Both the position numbers and the translations under genes were made by a program. 64,000 bases of DNA from Aved-18 sp964606665 (lineage in GTDB: Bacteria > Cyanobacteriota > Vampirovibrionia > Obscuribacterales > Obscuribacteraceae), in the NCBI GenBank assembly GCA_964606665.1, contig CAZSHS010000006.1:62001-126000 (forward strand). Reading direction: 5' to 3'. The notes beneath the pieces are model-generated. The model worked only from the letters and a program-made list of their open reading frames with translations. It made no database searches and had not been told where the DNA came from. Positions 44,101-52,162 of the stretch are shown here, piece by piece. How positions within the stretch are numbered: the first letter of the stretch is position 1; each line of letters starts with the position of its first letter.

Positions 44101-44928
44101 TGTTTTTCTGGCTGGATCAAATAAGTAAATGTCACCGCCGGCGGTGTATGAAATTTTGCTTCCGTCGCTAGAAGGAAAACGAACATAATATTCTGACTGA
44201 TGCGTTTCCTTGCGCAAATCTTTCCCGTCAAACCGGCAGGAATAGATATTGCCCACTCCTTCGTGATCCGAGAGAAAATAAACTCGACTGCCTATAAGCA
44301 TAGGCCAGACTGAGTTTCCTTCAAGGTCGATAAGCTTATTGAATTTGCCCTGGCCAGTTGGGTCGATCCAGATTTCTCCCTTGGTTCCGCCTTTGTATCT
44401 TTTCCAGCGTGCCGGGTCAGTGTTGTTACGTCCGACTACAGTAATCTTTTTGCGGTTAGGGCTAGTCGCTATATCGAATGTACAGACGTGTCCCCAATTA
44501 AAACACTCAGGATTTCCACCGTCTCTGGCGACGCTGAAGGCATCAGATGAGCGAAAGAAGGGAGTGCGAGCATCTGATGTAAAAAGTACTTTTTTACTGT
44601 CTTTTGACCAGCCGGTCAGGGCAATTGCATCTGAGTGCATGTATGTCAGTCGAGTCGGATTTCCACCTGCAATAGTGGTGACATAAATTTCGGGATGACC
44701 TTCTTCTTTGCCGACGAAAGCTAGATGTTTACCGTCTGGAGACACGCGCGGAAAAGAAAATTCCGCCTGTCCTGCTGTAAATCTGCGAGCAAGACCGCCT
44801 TTTAAACTGCATTCCCATATATCGTCTTCGCAGACGAAGTAGATCTTGTCTTTCCAGATGGTGGCATGTCTGTAGTAGCCATACTGATCGTAATCGTCGC
44901 TATTAGTTTGTGCCGATGTTCTGGCCAT
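41182..44928 (-). CDS. Tricorn-type protease (beta-propeller, PDZ and S41 domains)
   Basis: A 1248-residue protein. The N-terminal half is a WD40-like/TolB-type propeller (for example FSFPRVSPDGKHLAFVG and WSPDCQWITYSF). A low-complexity Ala/Ser/Thr/Gln linker lies around 600-710. The tricorn C1 region follows (about 830-900), then a PDZ domain (about 905-985, LQPGDCIFEVNGIAV) and the S41-like core with GLIIDVRYNRGGHVSALL and the nucleophile in NEFAGSDGD (Ser near 1112). The His of C1 (GTSHAYEMGGDY) is also present, so an active peptidase is likely. Tricorn homologues degrade oligopeptides downstream of other proteases. No signal peptide is seen, so it is probably cytosolic. The tail is basic (RPQAKKGRSR). 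Confidence 0.92.
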   Translation of the reverse strand: MARTSAQTNSDDYDQYGYYRHATIWKDKIYFVCEDDIWECSLKGGLARRFTAGQAEFSFPRVSPDGKHLAFVGKEEGHPEIYVTTIAGGNPTRLTYMHSDAIALTGWSKDSKKVLFTSDARTPFFRSSDAFSVARDGGNPECFNWGHVCTFDIATSPNRKKITVVGRNNTDPARWKRYKGGTKGEIWIDPTGQGKFNKLIDLEGNSVWPMLIGSRVYFLSDHEGVGNIYSCRFDGKDLRKETHQSEYYVRFPSSDGSKISYTAGGDIYLFDPARKTETKVNVLAPHSTHQTKRKVVEAIEYLEHFSPHPDGHSVGLIARGQPIVMGNWEGPVNQYGDGSRVRYRNLEWLPEGNQFVVINDRDGYEKLELHDCNKDKPPLVLTERGIGRTLSLKVSPCGKMVAMSNHRHELLLVNLKKDEEKEENEKSKKIEKKQTKATRIKSAPAASNATFQILDKSPAERIDDFNWSPDCQWITYSFATHPGLCIIRVVHVPSGSVHDITDPVRFDARPCFDPEGKYIYFLGARNFYPVADSMSFAYGFPRVMRPFLVTLRKDIPSPFLPKQKPLARKGAKVQTQEQPTQQADPKQASKIAQLRNAISKLPENNVGIKTKGAASKVVMQKIYKDALKEAFEIVLKELEKSNSATASGGTTKNHATASRAQARGNKIGTAETKSSDPTQETPPTVNSASNVEIDFDGITNRILAFPAAEGKYGQILGVKNRALFTLYPVRGIKPDHSWYDDDQNLAVLMAYDFEERKQVDMYGDVGYMSLALDGQTVYYKSRRGRIRAFDSAEKLPAEGRGPTYPQGSGKDSGFLDLSRAQVIVNPKAEWAQMYDEAWRLQKEQFWVEDMSRINWDQAGKRYQKLLPRVRTRSEVSDLIWELHGELGTSHAYEMGGDYRWAPYYRQGFLGCDCSWNAQKKAYEIVRVLNGDSWEPDAASPLGQTGISLQPGDCIFEVNGIAVNEHSPLEELLFNHGGKEVTIGVVRQEKKREKLVVKPLRNERALRYRDWVQKNSAYVHEKTGGQVGYVHIPDMGPYGFAEFHRHYMAEVNRQGLIIDVRYNRGGHVSALLLEKLNRKIVGYDVNRWGPPQPYPPESVAGPMVAITNEFAGSDGDIFSHCFKLYKLGPLVGKRTWGGVIGIYPRHRLVDRTITTQPEFSFWFQDVGWKVENYGVDPDIEIDITPQDFHQGKDPQLDTAINMVIKQLKLNPPSLPEFSDKPDLSYSNGRKQINQRQVIKRPQAKKGRSR

Positions 44929-45118
44929 GCATTTGTCTCTTGTTGCCGGATTCTAGATTTTACCAGTTAAGAAGGTGGATTTCGCGCCTCATAGACACGA
45001 CGGTTACCTTTGTGTCAGTCTGGAAAAACTAAAAATGTTATATAGCTTGTCATAGTTGGTACACTAAATTTAGGTGGATCGGGAGCCACTGGGGAATCCA
45101 GATTTTAGACAGGAAACT

Positions 45119-46345
45119 ATGCTAGAAAAGCAAGCATCATCCACAGATAACTTCGGCACTTTGGTTTTGAGCACGGGGCTTATTTCTCCGCAGCAAATGG
45201 AAGAAGCCAAGAAAACATCTAAAAATTTAAACGTTCCTCTGGAGCGTTCTTTAGTCATGCTTGACATGATGTCGGGATTCTTGCTGGGGTTAGTACAAGA
45301 AGCAAATGAGTTAGTGTCAAATGGCACAGTATCACTTGATTTGGCTGTGAGAGCCTTGCGTTTGGCTAGGCAGCACAACATGAAACTCAAAGACGCCATA
45401 GGCGTTTTAGGGCAAGTGCATAAGAAGACTGGGCGGGTACAAACTATCACAACCCCAGTGACAGAGCTGCTTCTAGCATCCAATATGATCACTATGGAGC
45501 AAATAGGAAGAGCTGTTTCGCAGGCGCAAGACAGCGGAATGCAAACCGGCAGAATTTTGGTTTTGAATCGTGACGTCTCAAGCTGGATGATGACAGCGGT
45601 ATTGAATGCGTTGCTTATGGTTCGCGATGGAAAGATAGAGAAGGATCACGCTAAAGAGGCTATTTCCACAGTTGGCAACAGGCGCGTCAGTATCGAACAG
45701 GCTTTATTTGAGCTTGGTTTGTATGTAGAAAAAGAAGGAAACACCGTTCGCATTGGTGAATTAGTTGCCATGGCTGGTTTGGTATCTGAAAGCGACATGC
45801 TTGAATGTCTTGAAATTGAACTTGTGAAAGAAAAACAGTTTGGTCAAATTTTGCTCGAACAAGGCTTGGTCACCTCTGAGCTGCTAGAAGCTGCAATTAT
45901 TTTGCAGGACATGGTAGCAAGCGGCAATATAAAGGCATTTCAGGCTGCTGAAGCGTTGCGTGCCGTTCGCGATAAGGGTGTGATGGTATATCAAGCGATG
46001 GCAGAGTTAAAACCGCCCCCGCAAGCTCCTCAAAAACATATTTCTCCTCAGGATTTATTAGTCGAAGCAGGATTTCTTGATAGAGAAACTATTCAACAAC
46101 TTGTGACCGACGAGGAGACAAGCTCAATTCGAGTAGGCAAAAAAGTCCTCACTGCAGGAATTATCAGCGAAGCCTTCTTATATCTTGCTCTTAGAACTTA
46201 TTCGCTTTTCCGCCAGGGATTTTTATCGGCAGACCAGGCAACCAAAGCACTCGCCTTGTGCAAGTCCGACAATATGAGCCTTGATGAAGTTCTATCTAAG
46301 CAGGGATGGTTCGTTCCAGCCAGAATGCAGTGGATTTGGTCCTAA
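45119..46345 (+). CDS. Protein of four tandem 87-residue repeats related to GspE/MshE N-terminal domains
   Basis: A 408-residue soluble protein. The ATG at 45119 with AGGA upstream is preferred over a GTG at 45074 that lacks a ribosome site. The sequence is four repeats of exactly 87 residues, aligning without gaps and separated by 11-15 residues. Each opens with a pattern like (F/V/I)(G/T)(T/E)L(V/L)xxxG(L/M)I(S/T)xxQ, contains a central GxVSxxxAxxA helix, and closes with LxxAIxxLG. The opening resembles the T2SSE N-terminal/MshEN modules of type II secretion and type IV pilus ATPases, some of which bind c-di-GMP. No ATPase domain follows. A nucleotide-binding or scaffold role is inference. 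Confidence 0.78.
   Translation: MLEKQASSTDNFGTLVLSTGLISPQQMEEAKKTSKNLNVPLERSLVMLDMMSGFLLGLVQEANELVSNGTVSLDLAVRALRLARQHNMKLKDAIGVLGQVHKKTGRVQTITTPVTELLLASNMITMEQIGRAVSQAQDSGMQTGRILVLNRDVSSWMMTAVLNALLMVRDGKIEKDHAKEAISTVGNRRVSIEQALFELGLYVEKEGNTVRIGELVAMAGLVSESDMLECLEIELVKEKQFGQILLEQGLVTSELLEAAIILQDMVASGNIKAFQAAEALRAVRDKGVMVYQAMAELKPPPQAPQKHISPQDLLVEAGFLDRETIQQLVTDEETSSIRVGKKVLTAGIISEAFLYLALRTYSLFRQGFLSADQATKALALCKSDNMSLDEVLSKQGWFVPARMQWIWS
45152..46306 (+). repeat. Four coding repeats of 87 codons
   Basis: Repeat units at 45152-45412, 45458-45718, 45752-46012 and 46046-46306 encode equal-length, gap-free related modules. Nucleotide identity is low, so the duplication is old and maintained at protein level. 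Confidence 0.75.
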
Positions 46346-46358
46346 TATAGATTGGCTT

Positions 46359-47198
46359 TTAAGCTAGTTCTAGTTTCTTTTCAGCCAAAAGAGCTATTTC
46401 AGGCTGGAGATAGCTTTCCAATCCGCCCTCCATCAATCGTCGTACATCTTGCATGAATCGAGCCGCAGGGGCGCCATCAATGCATCTATGGTCGAAGTTT
46501 AGAGCCAGAGTGACCATTTTTCTGATTACTATTTGACCGTTTTTTACAACCGCCCGCTCTTCCACTTCGCCTACGCCGAATGTTGAAGTTGTTACGCATG
46601 GAGGCACTAGACACTTCACTCCAAATTTACCCAAGGTGGACAATCCAAAAGTTGCACCCATATATCTCAATCGGACCCAGGGATACTCACGTCCAGCCCA
46701 TAAAATAAGTTTGCGGAAAAGCCAGGGCATATTATTGAAGCGATTTTGAACATCAAGATGCTCCATATCTTTCATATCTGCCTCTGCGTAGCCTTTAAGC
46801 TCTTCGGCTATTTGACTCACAGGTTTGGTATCTGGATTGTCAATGGCACCGAAAAATACTGCGGGTTGCGAGCCTATAAAGCGCTCGACTGTGAAGCCGG
46901 CAACAATGTCTCTAAAAGTAGCTAATCTGCCCCCGGGTGTCCAGCCGGTGCGGGTATCTGGATGGTCGCGCTGGGCTATGGCGATGGCTTTGAGCAACAA
47001 AGCTGTGACTGTTACACGTTGACCAACACCTTTAAGCTGAATACGCAAATCTTCTGCCCAGGTGAGGTCGATGTCACAGGTTATCAGCGTGGGTATGTGA
47101 CCGTGATTTATGTAGGTTATCAGGTCAAGTACGTTCCAGCGCGGACGCGGCACATCTGAGGTGGTGTAGTTGAAGAGTTTTGAAAGTAAGTTCGCCAT
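46359..47198 (-). CDS. 2-oxoacid dehydrogenase E2 catalytic-domain-like acyltransferase without lipoyl domain
   Basis: A 279-residue protein with the chloramphenicol-acetyltransferase-like E2 fold. The catalytic motif is FDHRCIDGAPAARFMQ near residue 235, with the His and Asp expected in E2 enzymes. The central strand GATFGLSTLGKFGV matches the usual E2 signature for the substrate channel. No lipoyl or peripheral-subunit-binding domain precedes it, and no E1 or E3 gene is near, so it is not a standard pyruvate dehydrogenase E2. It may be a stand-alone acyltransferase. It is convergent with the four-repeat gene (13 bases between stops). Confidence 0.85.
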   Translation of the reverse strand: MANLLSKLFNYTTSDVPRPRWNVLDLITYINHGHIPTLITCDIDLTWAEDLRIQLKGVGQRVTVTALLLKAIAIAQRDHPDTRTGWTPGGRLATFRDIVAGFTVERFIGSQPAVFFGAIDNPDTKPVSQIAEELKGYAEADMKDMEHLDVQNRFNNMPWLFRKLILWAGREYPWVRLRYMGATFGLSTLGKFGVKCLVPPCVTTSTFGVGEVEERAVVKNGQIVIRKMVTLALNFDHRCIDGAPAARFMQDVRRLMEGGLESYLQPEIALLAEKKLELA

Positions 47199-47363
47199 TT
47201 GAAACCCTATATTGAACGAAGTGAAAACTAATGCCCGCGATTCTAATTATAGAACAAGAGATACGTTTACAAGAAGTAGCTAAAGCTCTTTTTCTATAAA
47301 CGTATATTTGACTTTTATAGTTCCTGATTTTAGACAGAATGCAATATAAAGCAATCTTAGTAA

Positions 47364-48602
47364 TTAAACAGGTTTGGCAGGCATTTCTTTGCCCATGCGC
47401 AAACTGGCTTGAAGACTGTGCAACTGATCTTTCAAAACGGGTCTAATAACTTTTTCTGGTTCATAAAAAAGCGATTCGATAATTTGATACAAGCGCGGGT
47501 CGTGTTCCTTTAAAAAACGTCTGCTTTCTTCAATGGAAAATGCTGCCACACTCTCGGCAAAATATTCATGTGAACTGAATCTTGCATAACCAGATATGAA
47601 AATACGCTTACTCACTTCGTGTTGCTTAAGAAGCTCGGAAGCTCCGGGATATTCATCTGGCAATGGATGTTGTTTATCGCACTGGCGCAGCATTTTTTCG
47701 TAAAGATCGAATATTTCGTCTTGGGTCGCTTTGGATAGGATAAATTCAAGCTGGTGACCGAACTCGTGGGCTACCACTAGATTTATTCGAACTTCTAAAT
47801 ATGGCTGATAGCGTGTGTACACAACAGCAAACGGTCCATGCTTGTAAAACATATCCAGATCTCTGCCCATTTCATCACGGTCCAGAGTAACGTTTCCAGT
47901 CCTCACCCCGGTTTGACCCGCAGCACCGTGTCTGACGTTTCCCAGGGCGCAATTGCCCTCATTGCGGCGTACCGTCTGTAGAATTCCCGAAATTGCCCAC
48001 AGTTTCATGTTGTCAAAAAGATATTTCTTCTCCTGTCCTTTGAGCTGGTCATAGTCCATGAAATAGCGAATAGTTTCGTCTTCTGAGTAAGGTTTGTCAC
48101 GACGGGATAATTTTCGTGTCCACTCGGTGGTAATGGGCTCACCGTTGGATTTTTTACCTTCAAAAGAAAAATTTAGACAGGAATGTTCGTCCAATTCGCG
48201 CTTTGTCACTCGAGTGGCATAATCGCGCACAAAAATTTTTCCCTCATCGTCATACTCGCCGACAAATCCGTGATCCGGTGCAGCTATGCGGCCATTAATG
48301 ACATGGAAAGGGACTGCGTTGAATTTGAGATTGCCAGTTGGTCCCAATAATTTATTTGCTTGTCCTGATTGGGGTAGGATGAGCTCAAGTCCACCCGAGT
48401 CAATGCCGCGAAAAACGCAACCTGGAATTGCCTCTATGGGACGCAGGTTTTTGTTTGTGCCAAAAGGACCTGATGTGTGTTGGAGATATCCATCGTCAAA
48501 GATGAGTCCAACGATTGCTCCGTCGAGAAAAATCTTGCCAAAATCAACAACCAGAAGTTGTCCGTTTAGTTCTATGAATCCGCTTGGACCTTTAGTTGTC
48601 AT
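47364..48602 (-). CDS. ATLF-like (anthrax lethal factor-type) zinc metallopeptidase-fold protein
   Basis: A 412-residue protein. The N-terminal 130 residues are short beta repeats rich in DG and GxV/I patterns (LNGQLLVVDFGKIFLDG, IFDDGYL, EYDDEGKIFVRDY). The C-terminal region holds a zinc-peptidase site: H279-E280-F-G-H283 in the helix LVVAHEFGHQLEFIL, and a downstream E346 in SGYARFSSHEYFAESVAAF. This matches the ATLF/Pro-Pro endopeptidase-like group, in which the third ligand is a Glu. All the expected catalytic residues are visible. No signal peptide is obvious, so export by Sec is not supported. The substrate is unknown. Confidence 0.78.
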   Translation of the reverse strand: MTTKGPSGFIELNGQLLVVDFGKIFLDGAIVGLIFDDGYLQHTSGPFGTNKNLRPIEAIPGCVFRGIDSGGLELILPQSGQANKLLGPTGNLKFNAVPFHVINGRIAAPDHGFVGEYDDEGKIFVRDYATRVTKRELDEHSCLNFSFEGKKSNGEPITTEWTRKLSRRDKPYSEDETIRYFMDYDQLKGQEKKYLFDNMKLWAISGILQTVRRNEGNCALGNVRHGAAGQTGVRTGNVTLDRDEMGRDLDMFYKHGPFAVVYTRYQPYLEVRINLVVAHEFGHQLEFILSKATQDEIFDLYEKMLRQCDKQHPLPDEYPGASELLKQHEVSKRIFISGYARFSSHEYFAESVAAFSIEESRRFLKEHDPRLYQIIESLFYEPEKVIRPVLKDQLHSLQASLRMGKEMPAKPV

Positions 48603-48762
48603 TTAGTCGCTTTAGGTTAATGGAAGACTATTAGTATTGTATGGTAGTTTTTCGTATTGCAAGATTGGTGTAAAAACTACTTGAAAAGTCGAATAAATCG
48701 GACTTTAACACAACTAAGCCGGGCTAAGATAAGGCATATAGAAGGGTGAGGCAGGCTAAAAA

Positions 48763-50340
48763 ATGCCCGAAAACAGGCACGATATTAACTCACTGAGGAA
48801 AAATATGTCGACAAATGGCAGCCCGGACCCAGGACAAGTTGTACACAAAATGACTAAGCAAACTACCTGGCTGCAAGCAGTTCTTGCCGTAGGAATTGGC
48901 GTCGGTATTGGTTTAACCCTTTCTAAGACTCTTTCAAGCAAGCCTGTTGTGGCTTCGCTTAAGAATCGGACTGCGACCATGATTTCTCACAAGCTTAACC
49001 CGCATCAAGAATTCCTCAAAACAATGGGTCTGGACTTCGTTCCTGAGTTAACCCAGCGCACCAATATCTTGTTGATGGGAGTGGATTCAAATGGCAAAGG
49101 AAACGATCGTTGGGTCAATACTCGCTCAGATACTATGGTTTTAGCCAGTCTAAATCCCGAAGACCATTCGGTAGGCCTCATTTCCATTCCTAGAGACAGT
49201 CGCGTAACTATCCCAGGCAGAGAGCGCAGAGGTCCTGAAAAAATCAACTCAGCTCACGCTATGGGTGGACCTGAACTAGCAGTGGAAACTGTCAAAGAAG
49301 ATTTTGGTGTGCCAGTTGATCACTTTGTTGTGGTCGATACAGATGGATTGAAAGATATCTTTGAAGCGATTGGACCGGTCAAGGTCAACGTAGAAAAGAA
49401 AATGAAATATCGTGATAAAAGTCAGAAACTTAATATCGATTTAACTGAGGGAGAGCAAGTTCTCGATCCCAAGCAGGTCGAAGGTTATGTTCGTTTTCGC
49501 CACGATCAAAAAGGTGATATCGGTAGAATCGAGCGCCAACAATGGTTCTTGCGTCAGGCGTCTTCTAAATTCAAAGATCCTTCTATCGTTTTGAAATTGC
49601 CCGAGCTAATGAGATTTGCCAAAGATTATATCGTCACTGACATGTCGGTGAAAGAAATGGCAGCAGTAGCTTTATTTGCCAAAGATCTTGAGTCCAAAAA
49701 CATCGAAACAGCCATGATTCCAGGCGAACCTAAGATGATAAACGGTGGCAGTTATTGGATTCCAGATCCGCAATTGGCATCACTGGTGGTGCAGCGTTTA
49801 GCAGGTGCACCTGCGTGCGGTGAAACTATTGCTCGTGCAGTCTATCCCCAAAAATTTCATGTCAAAGATGATTGGAGCGAGGACCCCATAGAGCCGACCA
49901 GCAATTTCAACAATGACGTATTGCAAAATCAACTTGCAGCAAGCTATACAGAAGAACGTCCATTTTCCTTGATTTTGAAATATCCTCAAGGCAGTGAAGA
50001 AGCTGCTCGTAACTACGAAAAAGCGTTTGAAGTTGCTGGCTACAACGTGCGCTCTAAAGTGAGATGCAAATCTTCAGAGTGCCATCACGAACAAATATTC
50101 TTGAATAGTTACAGAGCCGATAAACATTACGTGGATTCTTTCAAAAAGAAATTCCCGCTGATGGATACATTTGCTGTGGTGATGAACCCAACTCCAGGCA
50201 CTAGGCATGATATCACTGTGCAAATAACACCAGACACTGTCTATCCGGTGATACCAGAAACAGCAAAGACCAAGTTTCAGAGTGACGAAGTGGAAGTTGG
50301 CGATACCACTGCATCTAAGCGTGTTGGTCACCGCGGCTAA
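48763..50340 (+). CDS. LytR-CpsA-Psr (LCP) family protein with LytR_C domain
   Basis: A 525-residue membrane-anchored protein with a cytosolic N-terminus, one transmembrane helix (about 38-60, AVLAVGIGVGIGLTLS) and an external LCP domain. That domain has NILLMGVDSNG, the acidic/Arg pyrophosphate-binding residues in TRSDTMVLASL and ISIPRDSRVTIPG, then KINSAHAMGGPELAVETVKE and GYVRFRHDQKGDIGRIERQQ. The C-terminal 150 residues form a LytR_C-type domain. LCP enzymes attach glycopolymers to peptidoglycan from lipid-linked precursors. An alternative ATG at 48805, also with a usable ribosome site (GAGGAAAA), would remove 14 residues; both remain possible. Confidence 0.93.
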   Translation: MPENRHDINSLRKNMSTNGSPDPGQVVHKMTKQTTWLQAVLAVGIGVGIGLTLSKTLSSKPVVASLKNRTATMISHKLNPHQEFLKTMGLDFVPELTQRTNILLMGVDSNGKGNDRWVNTRSDTMVLASLNPEDHSVGLISIPRDSRVTIPGRERRGPEKINSAHAMGGPELAVETVKEDFGVPVDHFVVVDTDGLKDIFEAIGPVKVNVEKKMKYRDKSQKLNIDLTEGEQVLDPKQVEGYVRFRHDQKGDIGRIERQQWFLRQASSKFKDPSIVLKLPELMRFAKDYIVTDMSVKEMAAVALFAKDLESKNIETAMIPGEPKMINGGSYWIPDPQLASLVVQRLAGAPACGETIARAVYPQKFHVKDDWSEDPIEPTSNFNNDVLQNQLAASYTEERPFSLILKYPQGSEEAARNYEKAFEVAGYNVRSKVRCKSSECHHEQIFLNSYRADKHYVDSFKKKFPLMDTFAVVMNPTPGTRHDITVQITPDTVYPVIPETAKTKFQSDEVEVGDTTASKRVGHRG

Positions 50341-50647
50341 ACAAAAACAACTATCGCGAATTTGAAAGTAAAACGACTCGTAAAATGGTCGGGCGGCTCG
50401 TGGTTCCTCACTGCAAATACTCGCTCAAGAAATTTTGTAGAAAATCTTTTTCTTTGAGCGCTGAAATGCAAACAAGCTCCAAAATTTTATTCTAAGATAA
50501 AATATTCGCTACAAAAAATCTTCGCAAGGAAATTGAAAATTGCTTTTGAGCAAGTGACAAGACCTACCGACTTTGTGCGCAGAAAATTGAACTCTATCGC
50601 GATTTTGAACGTCTTAAAAAGTGTGAGTACTTTTGGAGGATACTGCG
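50341..50647. other. Intergenic region with an imperfect long hairpin
   Basis: There is no gene in these 307 bases. The inverted repeat CGCTCAA...TTGAGCG with further GAAA/TTTC pairing inside (50422-50460) could fold in the LCP mRNA, but it lacks a T-tract. The rest is AT-rich and probably holds the promoter of the DUF6088-like gene; no confident -35/-10 pair stands out. GGAGGA just before 50648 is its ribosome site. Confidence 0.45.
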
Positions 50648-51229
50648 ATGGAAACGATTCTACTTATTCAACATATGCTTGCAACAATTCCACCAGGCGA
50701 GATCTTCACCACGCGCCAAATGCTTAAATTTGGAGCTCGAAGGAAAGTAGATCAGGTGTTATTTAGACTTGTGAGAGAAGGAAAGGTACGAAGGCTTTCT
50801 TATGGAGTTTTTTGCAAGCCTTGGAACAGAGCGGCGGTATCGCCTACGGTACTAGATGTGGCAGACTTAAAGTCAAAAGCAAATGAAGTTCAATTGTTGG
50901 ACAAAGTTCCTTATGTGGGCATAAATGAAGGATCCGACGAGGTGGTGTTTTACACTGAAGGCTATTCAAGCTCATTTATGTACCTCGGGCAGAAAGTGGT
51001 AATGAAAAAAATATGCGGAAGGAAATACAAACTCTCTCAATCGGAAATTGGTCGAATTCTGCTATTTTTGTGGCTTAGCGGCAGGCGAAAAGTAGACGCG
51101 GATTTAGTCCACGATCAAATCAAGTCGCTTACAGTTCACGAAAAAGCGAGGTTGAGAAGTTACCTTCCGTGGGTCCCCGGTTGGTTGCACAACTATCTAA
51201 TCGATGAGTTAAACCAACTAGGTTTTTAG
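50648..51229 (+). CDS. AbiEi antitoxin-like/DUF6088-like winged-helix regulator
   Basis: A 193-residue protein. GGAGGA before ATG 50648 decides the start over an upstream in-frame codon at 50633. The N-terminal winged helix IPPGEIFTTRQMLKFGARRKVDQVLFRLVREG (in two pieces: recognition helix near 25-45) followed by GKVRRLSYGVFCKP is the pattern of AbiEi/DUF6088 proteins. These are type IV antitoxin-like transcription regulators that usually sit beside a nucleotidyltransferase toxin (AbiEii). No toxin is adjacent: its neighbours are an LCP gene and korB. So it is a solitary member, probably a DNA-binding regulator or a toxin-antitoxin remnant. Confidence 0.72.
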   Translation: METILLIQHMLATIPPGEIFTTRQMLKFGARRKVDQVLFRLVREGKVRRLSYGVFCKPWNRAAVSPTVLDVADLKSKANEVQLLDKVPYVGINEGSDEVVFYTEGYSSSFMYLGQKVVMKKICGRKYKLSQSEIGRILLFLWLSGRRKVDADLVHDQIKSLTVHEKARLRSYLPWVPGWLHNYLIDELNQLGF

Positions 51230-51232
51230 AAC

Positions 51233-52114
51233 TTAGATTAGTTCTTCGACCAGGCTCTTGTAGGTTTCTTTATTGATTGCAAGTGGCTGTTTGACTAGAG
51301 CACCAGCTTTCAAGGACATTTCGCCATCTTCGTAGGTAGGCATCTCGTGTTTGTATAGAACGCCTAATGGTAGTTTTTCATCCCACTCATACGATTTCTC
51401 TAGTGACTTGTAGAGACTTTCGGTAGGATCGAAGTCTGTGTCTTCAAGCTTGTAGACGCGTTCTTTGAACCAAGGATAGGTATTGATTTTGTTGTAGGTG
51501 ACACAAGGACTAAAGGTGTCAATCAATGCGAAGCCTTTGTGCATCATGCCTGCAGCGATAGTGTCGGCGAGATGTTTTTGCTCGCCTGAAAATCCGCGAG
51601 CTACAAAAGTTGCTCCAGAAATCATTGCTAGTGCAAGTGGGTTGATAGGGTTTTCAATGTTGCCTTGAGGGGTCGACTTGGTTTTGTGACCCAGTGTCGA
51701 TGTAGGCGAGGTTTGGCCGGTGGTCAGACCATAGATTTGGTTGTCCATGACTACATAGGTGACATCGAGGTTGCGGCGCATAGCGTGAATCAAGTGACCG
51801 ACACCGATACCATAACCGTCGCCGTCGCCGCCGACGATAACAACTTTCATTTCGGTATTTGCCAGGTGTACGCCGGTTGCTACTGGTACAGATCTACCGT
51901 GCAAACTGTGTACACCGTATGATGTGATGAAACCAGGCAAGTTGGATGAGCAGCCAATACCCGATACAACCATCAGGTTTTCAGGTCTGATGCCGTTTTT
52001 GGCAGCCGCTTCCTGAATTGATTTTAGAACACCGAAGTCGCCGCAACCAGGACACCAGTCAGGGTCGACTGGTCCTTTGAATAATTCGACTGGGAGTTCA
52101 GTTGCTGTAGCCAT
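51233..52114 (-). CDS. korB: 2-oxoacid:ferredoxin oxidoreductase, beta subunit
   Basis: A 293-residue thiamine-diphosphate-binding subunit. It has the cluster-ligand motif WCPGCGDFGVL at the start, SGIGCSSNLPGF, and the ThDP/Mg motif GGDGDGYGIGVGHLIHA with the distal Asn in VVMDNQIYGLTTGQTSPTS. With KorA it oxidatively decarboxylates 2-oxoglutarate (or pyruvate) using CoA and ferredoxin. The two-subunit form with gamma fused to alpha is typical of 2-oxoglutarate enzymes, but substrate specificity is not proved. AGGAC precedes the ATG. It lies 48 bases downstream of korA, so they form one operon. Confidence 0.95.
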   Translation of the reverse strand: MATATELPVELFKGPVDPDWCPGCGDFGVLKSIQEAAAKNGIRPENLMVVSGIGCSSNLPGFITSYGVHSLHGRSVPVATGVHLANTEMKVVIVGGDGDGYGIGVGHLIHAMRRNLDVTYVVMDNQIYGLTTGQTSPTSTLGHKTKSTPQGNIENPINPLALAMISGATFVARGFSGEQKHLADTIAAGMMHKGFALIDTFSPCVTYNKINTYPWFKERVYKLEDTDFDPTESLYKSLEKSYEWDEKLPLGVLYKHEMPTYEDGEMSLKAGALVKQPLAINKETYKSLVEELI

Positions 52115-52162
52115 TTTTTTGTCCTCTGTTTTATAAATGGATGCTTGCTTTGAAAGTTAGAA

